Position numbers and translations under genes: made by a program. Below are positions 57,845 through 64,000 of a DNA stretch of 64,000 nucleotides, one piece after another. How positions within the stretch are numbered: the stretch's first letter is position 1; every line of letters begins with the position of its first letter. The notes beneath the pieces are model-generated. The model did not search any database. It was not told the DNA's origin and was given only the letters and a program-made list of their open reading frames with translations. The DNA is from Serendipita indica DSM 11827. Lineage: Eukaryota > Basidiomycota > Agaricomycetes > Sebacinales > Serendipitaceae. The stretch lies in the NCBI GenBank assembly GCA_910890315.1, contig CAJVGD010000042.1, positions 1,798,001 through 1,862,000 of the forward strand, in the 5' to 3' direction.

Positions 57845-57912
57845 CCGGATCTTGACAAAGGCTGGTGCTCCACCTTGCAACCCGCTGCTTGGACCCGACG
57901 TCGACTGGCCCA
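57845..57912. promoter_or_regulatory. 68-base bidirectional gap between start codons
   Basis: Start codons of MET8 (minus, 57844) and the membrane protein (plus, 57913) are separated by 68 bases. The two transcription units must share control elements here or overlap at their 5' ends. Confidence 0.55.
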
Positions 57913-59588
57913 ATGGACGACGGTACACGCGCTGGACCTCTGCTCGATGCACTCTCCGTTGTGCGACTGAGCACAGGAGTCTTGTTCTTGTTTACGCTGA
58001 TCCTTCTTTTCACGAGGCCCTCCAAGGCTCAACCTCCTCCTTCCCCCAGCCCAATTACGGCCGTTGTCGTCGCTTTTACGCATCCCAGACGGGCTCTTAT
58101 CAACACTCTTCTCCTCTTTATTGCATTTACCTACTTTCTTGACGCCCTCATCGTCTTTCTCTACTTTATTCTGCGTGGATTCCGACAGTCGTACTTTACC
58201 CAGTGGCGCGGCGTCGAACTCGCAGATGTCTTTGGATTCGTCGCATTCCTCCTGCTTGCAGCCATTGGTACATACAAGGACAAGCATGCCGTCGACTTTT
58301 GGACCCGAAAGCGGATCAAGCTCTTCGTCATTACTGCCCTTGGGCTCGACATCGCCTACCTCGTTTTACTCGTGTTGTCGGTCCGCATCTTTCAACGTAA
58401 GTCTTCGTAATCTACCGATCCATCTCCACATCAATTTGCATTGTCCTGCCACTCTCTCTGTTATCTGGACCTTGCTGATTGGTTGCCCTCGTGGATGCAG
58501 GCCGCCCCGATTCTCCAGGCGTCCCCGAGCGACCCAATGTCCCAGGCATCTATGTGCCCAATTTCTTGCATTTCCTCGCCCTCGACGCGCGGATCTTGGC
58601 GCTCGTTGCGTTGATCATCGTCTTATTCAAGCCCTCCACCCACTATTCAACTGCGATTCGAACCGCAGACGAGGCGCATGGCCGCCCAACCGATGCCACG
58701 CCGTCTACGAACCTGCTAGCTGCGTCGGGCGGTGTCACGCTAGCGCATCATCAGCAGGCGTACGGCACTTTTGAACACGCGTCGCCGCGCGATAAACACG
58801 ATGATGTGTCGCACGGCGATAACGCTCCATTGGGACACAAAGCAGTCGATGGGTACGACGCCACCAGCGCCGCTACGGCTGAAGGCAGCTCGACAACCGC
58901 AACTGCTGCACCCGGTGGAGACACAAAGAAGGACGACGACAGGAGCAGCAAGAAGAGTGACCATGTCCATGTTCCCAAGGATCCCGAGATTGAAGACGTT
59001 CCAAACCCGGTCCTGAGTGACGAACCCGAGGCGTTGAACACTTCTTACGCCGCTGTCGCCGCTGTCCATGCCGAAAAGGAGCGCGCCGCCGAAGAACAAG
59101 AGCAAGAGGCCAATCAACATGCCACGACAAGCAAGACGGGTGAAGTAGAGTCTCCGACGTTGCTCACGTTCCCTCCTACCAGGGATGACTCGTCCTCTAT
59201 CCGTAACGGTGTGACATTCAGTACTGAAGCCGCTGGCTCAAAGGATGGCGAAGAGGGCATCGCTGGTCCAGAAGAGGGCAAGAAGCGCCGACGCATTTCC
59301 TCTCAAAACTTTAAGCGTATTGCTCGCAAGATTACCGACATTCCTAAACGTCAGGGATCCATCAGTAGCCTTGGATCTGCCGCACGCAACAGCACGGATA
59401 ATGGAACGCCAAAGAAGGGAAAAGTGACGCGCGAGGATAGCACCGCGAGTGGTGGAGAGCCCAGTACTAGCTACACCCCTGCCGGCGAGAGCCCTGCTCC
59501 CAGCATTGGCGAAGAGGCTGCAAAGAAGAGGAGGAAGCGCATGAGCCTGAGCCTTAGGGGCAGAAGCAGCACTGACCAGGGAAATTGA
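57913..59588 (+). CDS. Unrecognised four-helix membrane protein with long charged tail
   Basis: No family recognised. The ATG at 57913 (MDDGTRAGPLLDALSVVRL) is followed by hydrophobic helices STGVLFLFTLILLFTR, ALINTLLLFIAFTYFLDAL, VFGFVAFLLLAAIGTYKD and LFVITALGLDIAYLVLLVL. An intron (58395-58500, GTAAGT to GATGCAG) leads to RPDSPGVPERPNVPG and a further segment FLALDARILALVALIIVLF. Then come about 320 hydrophilic residues rich in Ser, Thr, Glu and Lys, with basic clusters (EEGKKRRRISSQNFKRIARK; KKRRKRMSLSLRGRSS). Likely a membrane protein with a cytosolic, possibly phosphorylated tail. It shares a promoter region with MET8. Confidence 0.75.
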
Positions 59589-59871
59589 GCTGGTCAATAA
59601 CAAGTAACCCTTGCGGTTGTTTCGAAAGAGGAGAGCAACGTTGTTCTCCCCTCAGTGTCCGAATAGTCTGTTCTGCGTTGCATTTCTGGTCCATGCTACC
59701 CCCTTCTCCAACCCACCGTCTGTGACTGATACATATGCATGTGTGATCCTGTACTTGTTTATATGGATTTTCTTTTCCCTTCAGTCTTAGGTCGTTAAGC
59801 GTGCTTTTGCCCACCCGTCGAAGTTGGACCTGTTGACCGTCACGTCAATTACCGAGAGGGCGTCCCAAGTC

Positions 59872-60628
59872 ATGCCAATCTCACTTGTTGGGCGCGTTGT
59901 CAAGTCTGGATTCATGAACAAGACTGTCACAGTCTCTGTCGATCGCTGGGCGACGCATCCACGAACGCACAAGGTCTGTTCCCCGATAAAACTTTGTTTT
60001 CGACCTCACTTATGATTTTTATTGCTCTTTTGCGACCACATTACCTTCAAACGAATGCATTGATGCATCATTGTCCCTCAACGAATAACGCAAACTTTTA
60101 TTGCGGTCCGGAACGACGAACAATCGTATATTTATTTCGACAACTTAAACATCCTGAATTTATCGGTCTGTATGCACTCAAACGCACCTCGCAGACGATC
60201 AAACGAACAACCAAGGTCCTTACACATGACCCAAGGAATGGTAGGCTCTTTTCTCTGTCTCTTTACTCCACTTCCTCAATAGGACAACAGTCCTGCGTAC
60301 GGAAGACGTTGTGCGGATTCGGTCCTGCACGCGGAAATCAAAGCGGAAACAGCACGAGCTCGAGGTCATCCTTCAACGTGGATGGGACGGACAACAGTTT
60401 GACAAGGCGAACCCTGGTCGTGCTCCACCCATCGCTGTGACCCAACGCGCGCTCCAGTTGATGCGAGCGGAAAATGCCAAGCTGAAAGAGCAACTGGGGA
60501 AGGAGGAAGTATCGGAACCCATGCAAGAGAGTGAAATACAAGGGCTAGCAACGCCGGTGAATATTTCTGGTCACACAGAAGTTTTGTCGAACCATGCCGC
60601 GCCCGCGTCCTCTCCGTCCCAGGCATGA
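59872..60628 (+). CDS. Mitochondrial small-subunit ribosomal protein uS17m
   Basis: S17 family component of the mitochondrial ribosome. Three exons: MPISLVGRVVKSGFMNKTV, TVSVDRWATHPRTHK (59872-59973); TIKRTTKVLTHDPRN; and a last exon starting VLRTEDVVRIRSCTRKSKRK, HELEVILQRG. The S17 pattern G-x-V-V with M-x-K-T-V-x-V, the basic middle and the DVVRIR block are clear. About 70 residues after the S17 core form a helical, charged extension (RALQLMRAENAKLKEQLGKE), as in other fungal versions. The first intron is about 220 bases. The start is chosen at MPIS because bacterial and mitochondrial S17 begin at this point. Confidence 0.87.
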
Positions 60629-60980
60629 CAACAAAGTAGAGGGATCCTATTGTCCATGGAGCTGGTGATGTTCATCTATACGTCTATAATTAAATACTTG
60701 TTGCAGATTATACCTCTAGTGCTCCAGACGATTAGACCTGGAAAAGGCATTTCAAGAAACGTGCTATTTCCGGGCCACCGGCTACTTTGATGAAAAAATT
60801 TCCTCCTCAGCACTGCTTCTTCCGTCGCCTACAGTCACTCAACACGCCTCGTCCGTCCCAGGCACACGCGTATGAAACGCTACACTAGAAGGCGCTACTC
60901 GGTGCGCGCGCCTATGAAAGCATTTAAATCTGTCACTCATTTCCAAGCCTTGCCCGTTAACTTCACACACCAGCTTTTCC
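60629..60980. other. Intergenic
   Basis: 3' end of uS17m and promoter of the next gene; nothing else is seen. Confidence 0.5.
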
Positions 60981-62038
60981 ATGAGCGGAGCAACGCCAGC
61001 ACCAGATGCGTGGATTCCCGTCCTTCAAGAGAATATGAACCAAGGTGACGGTTTTGCTAAAAATTTAGTGAATGTTAACCAAGAGAATGTACCCTTTCCA
61101 AGGCGACATTCTTCGAGAGATTCTTCACGAGCTCCGAGAACTGAATTCGCGAAGCCGACTCGCAGCTGAGAAGGAAATCGATCCAAGTGGTGATCCCATT
61201 CAAAATCAAACATTCACCACGTTTAGTGCAGCGTTACTGGCGTATACGAACCGTCCGGGACGATCAAACGAAATCGCGGCCATGTCCACTATAGTATGTT
61301 GGCACTTTTATAACTGTCTATAATTATGAGCTCACGAGATATTGCCAGGCTATCTTTGTTGCGGGTCTTGGAGCAGCATTGCTCGCATATGGCTCCCAAG
61401 TCTTCAGCACACGAGGTGGCTACAAGGTGACGGACACACTTGTGACTGCCGGATTTGCGTTTGGCACATTTGTGTGCCTGAAGGTTGCCGTGCTCAATAT
61501 GAGTCCTGTGGGACAAGGCACCGTTGGGTCCAACCCAGAGGCAATGGATGAACAACGATTACTATATTTCAAGACTCGGGGCGAAAAGTTTCATGGACAA
61601 CAGATTCCAAAGGTCAACATTGAAGAAGGACGACGAAAAAAAGGGATATCCACAAGCAATCGACCGCTAGGCCTCTCGGCGTCGTTCCGGTTATCGAGGA
61701 CATTTACGGACGAAGATGAGCAGGAACACAACGAACGCCTAATGGCTGCGTGTCCACCATTGGACGCTGCAGAAATGCGGTTCGTGCGCAAGATGGATCG
61801 CGGGTTCGGCACAAGGATGGGGCAAGCCTCGGTTCTGTTGCAGTTGGGCGGCGCTGCGGTGCTGGTATCGCTCCTTATACTGGCGTGGGCAGAGATGGGC
61901 AAGGCGACTGCAATCCTGCTTACATGCACGCACTTTCTATTCTCCGCGAGTTACACACAGGCATACTTCCGGCAGCGAGGAAGCCGGAAAAAGATCATGA
62001 AGCGGTACCAAACTGAGGAAAAGCAATCTAACGAATAG
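60981..62038 (+). CDS. Unrecognised membrane protein with four predicted helices
   Basis: No family recognised. The ATG at 60981 (MSGATPAPDAWIPVLQENMN) is spliced twice: QENMNQ joins GDILREILHELRELNSRSRL, then IAAMSTI joins AIFVAGLGAALLAYGSQVF. Helices are that segment, TLVTAGFAFGTFVCLKVAVL, ASVLLQLGGAAVLVSLLILAW and ATAILLTCTHFLFSASYT. Between the second and third helix lies a 110-residue charged loop (FKTRGEKFHGQQIPKVNIEE; FTDEDEQEHNERLMAACPPL). The C-terminus is basic (RGSRKKIMKRYQTEEK). Likely an internal-membrane protein; no catalytic motif is visible. It ends 88 bases before the next gene on the same strand. Confidence 0.75.
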
Positions 62039-62072
62039 ACGCCCGATGACATAAGAAGACGTCTAGTCGGAA

Positions 62073-62078
62073 TATAAA
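62073..62078 (+). promoter_or_regulatory. TATA box of phosphatase 1
   Basis: TATAAA lies 49-54 bases before the ATG at 62127, within an 88-base intergenic gap. Confidence 0.5.
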
Positions 62079-62126
62079 GGTGTTATTGTCCGCGCCTTTT
62101 GAGCTCTGCTCCTAACTGAGAACAAA

Positions 62127-63223
62127 ATGTACGATATCGAGACCATCGCTAAGACACCTATCAACGATATTATTGATCCGGAAATCGTCAAAGATATCAT
62201 TACCAACCCACCTTTTGTCGTAGTGGACGGCGTGGTCAATACCCGCGACCTGGGGGGACTGTCCATCACGTCGCCTCCCACAGATCGACTTCTCGAGCTG
62301 TCAAAGAGCGGCTCAAGGCTTGTCGTGCGCAGTGGGAAACTGTTCCGATCTGCAGGACTCAACGCCATCCGTCCAAAGGGCATCAAGACACTCAACGAGC
62401 TCAACATTGGCACCGTCTTTGATTTGCGTAGTATTGCCGAAGTGCGAGAGTATGCTGGCCTCCCTGAGGTTGATTCTCCCGATCCACGCGAAGGACTGCC
62501 CCTATTCCTTGAGGAGCCAGAAAATGGAGGCATCCAGGTAACTCATGTCCCTCTCGTAGATATTGTTCGCCTGGGCCGCGAGGAAAAGATGGCCATATTG
62601 CTTAAATACGGCGAAGGAGAGGGAGCATATGCTAGAGCATACGAGGAGATCCTCACCGACGGCAAGAAGAGCTTTGGGTCCATCCTGAGATACATTGCAG
62701 ACCAGGCAAAGGGACAAGAAGGAAAGGCATGTCTCTGGAATTGCCATGGTAAGGAGTCGCCTTCTCAACGTTGACCATGCCTTGGCTGATCGTTCAGTTG
62801 GGAAGGACAGGACAGGAGTTTTTTCTGCGCTTATGCTGAGTGTGCGTCTAGCAATCTGCCAGTTTCCAAATCTAATTGTTGCAGCTGTTGGGCGTGTCTG
62901 ACGAGGATATTGCACGCGACTACTCCCTTACACGCATTGGATTGGAGCCCATCCGAGGTATTCTCGTTGAACAATTCAAGGGCTTCATGACGGCGCATCC
63001 AAAGGCTGCAGCTTCACTCGCCTCCTCCGAGTATGTCCCTTGCACACTTCCGCCGAAAGTTGATAGTCATACATGCTTCAGTACATCATCTATGCACGAG
63101 TTTCTTCACCTCTTGCGAACAAAATATGGTGGTTCTCGTGCATATTTTGTCAAACAGGTTGGATTCACAGATGGAGAGTTGGACATGATTTGCGAGCAGC
63201 TCATCGTGGCCACATCACCCTAA
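62127..63223 (+). CDS. PF13350-type protein tyrosine/serine phosphatase 1
   Basis: Cysteine-dependent phosphatase of the fungal/bacterial Y_phosphatase3 group. The start MYDIETIAKTPINDIIDPEI leads to the family hallmark NPPFVVVDGVVNTRDLGGL and to RSGKLFRSAGLNAI and GTVFDLRSIAEVREYAGLP. The active-site loop is rebuilt by splicing: CLWNCH joins VGKDRTGVFSALML, giving C-x5-R, with Asn in place of the usual His just before the Cys. A further exon has LLGVSDEDIARDYSLTRIGLE and the last exon ends at 63223 (VGFTDGELDMICEQLIVA). Four introns are about 50 bases each. Substrate unknown; some relatives act on phosphoinositides. A related copy starts 530 bases downstream. Confidence 0.88.
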
Positions 63224-63753
63224 TGAAATTGCAATACCCGCAGAATTTACACTCGAATCGATGGACAGCTGTCAGACCACTGTTCGGCGCACTTTGCCAA
63301 TCTGAGCGCTCAGCCAGCGGACACGAGGTGTAAGCCATTTTGAACAATTTTATGCGTTGCATCGCAACCTTCAGGATCCTGTCATGACTCTTTAAACGTC
63401 CACCCCCCGAATAAGTTGCCGCTGTCGCGTCTATAGCGACTCTGAGTTCTCAATAGTTTTGTGATTGACTCTGGCCCGAGTCGTGCGGCCACGGCTGAAA
63501 CACTCATGTCCTGCTCCTCGGTCAACCGTGTTTGCATGCTCTAGAGGGCACAAAGTCCACATGAATATATATATTATTCATTCCTCGAGGTACATGTACC
63601 CCTCGACACACCGGCTGCGACGCACTTCAGAGATTTCCTCCCATAGCCTGAAACGCACGGTGGCGACGAGTACCGACTTGCGTCAGAGCTTTAGTCTTAT
63701 AATCTCCTGTAGACTGATCCAACTAGAGCCCAGATATTGGCCAAGAAGAGTTT
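63224..63753. other. Intergenic between tandem phosphatases
   Basis: Promoter of the second phosphatase gene. An AT-rich ATATATATATTATT stretch lies near 63564. No other gene is supported. Confidence 0.5.
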
Positions 63754-64000
63754 ATGGATCTCGAGCAAAGCTACCTCGTCGCACTCGACACCGTCGTCAC
63801 CGACAATATGCTTTCCACACATCCATTCGTCAAGATGGATGGTGTTGCCAATTTTCGTGACCTCGGGCTCCTGCCATCGACTTGTTCACTGCCAGAACGG
63901 CCCTCTTCGTCCCGGATAGGTGCTCTGCTCTCCTACATCTCTCGTCAGCTCATCCCGTCCTCAGCCCCATCACGAGATCAGATCAAATACCAGACACGTC
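63754..64000 (+). CDS. PF13350-type phosphatase 2, partial (window edge)
   Basis: The ATG at 63754 begins MDLEQSYLVALDTVVTDN, then HPFVKMDGVANFRDLGLLP, which matches the N-terminal hallmark of phosphatase 1. Some bases later the frame may enter an intron. The rest, including the catalytic loop, lies beyond 64000. Tandem duplicate of the preceding gene, clearly diverged. Confidence 0.7.
   Translation, partial: MDLEQSYLVALDTVVTDNMLSTHPFVKMDGVANFRDLGLLPSTCSLPERPSSSRIGALLSYISRQLIPSSAPSRDQIKYQTR

Overview
The window reads as genomic DNA of a filamentous basidiomycete, most likely an Agaricomycete. Nearly every gene is split by 45-60 base GT..AG introns, genes are about 2 kb apart, and several families are fungal or Agaricomycete favourites: a p67phox-like NoxR, a STAND NACHT/WD40 protein, DUF1399 proteins, a cAMP-receptor-like GPCR, a Ran1/Sks1-type kinase and PF13350 phosphatases. 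The set resembles Ceratobasidiaceae (Rhizoctonia-like) genomes, but that genus-level placement is inference. I recognise no true tRNA, rRNA, CRISPR array, retroelement or virus-like element.

Left part (1-23 kb). An Amt/Mep ammonium transporter (1236-2988) is followed by a secreted subtilase (3809-6043), an unrecognised C2H2 nuclear protein (6819-8814, minus), a tRNA-derived SINE (9372-9722), a secreted beta-carbonic anhydrase (10970-12450), a secreted S28 prolyl carboxypeptidase (13236-15655), an unrecognised gene, and a second secreted beta-carbonic anhydrase on the opposite strand (17484-18552). Together these could degrade external protein, handle CO2/bicarbonate and pH outside the cell, and take up ammonium. 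A DUF89/ARMT1-type phosphatase follows (20874-22925).

Middle part (23-44 kb). It is gene-poorer. It holds two small unrecognised genes, a DUF1399 (GRDP-like) protein, a decayed NACHT-WD40 gene with near-identical 129-base WD units, a 1075-residue protein kinase, a second SINE copy with the same length and orientation as the first, and a long multi-exon gene whose C-terminus looks like an Ulp1-type protease that has lost its cysteine.

Right part (44-64 kb). It is compact and mostly housekeeping or signalling: mitochondrial ribosomal proteins uS15m and uS17m, a glycine-rich RRM protein with a finely split tail, a 7-TM receptor, a mitochondrial NADH-cytochrome b5 reductase, an alpha/beta hydrolase, NoxR, the siroheme synthase MET8 (with an apparent one-base frame break), two unrecognised four-helix membrane proteins, and two tandem PF13350 phosphatases, the second cut off by the window edge. 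The MET8/membrane-protein pair has start codons 68 bases apart. Exon boundaries were read by eye from splice consensus and frame. Terminal exons and several starts are provisional.
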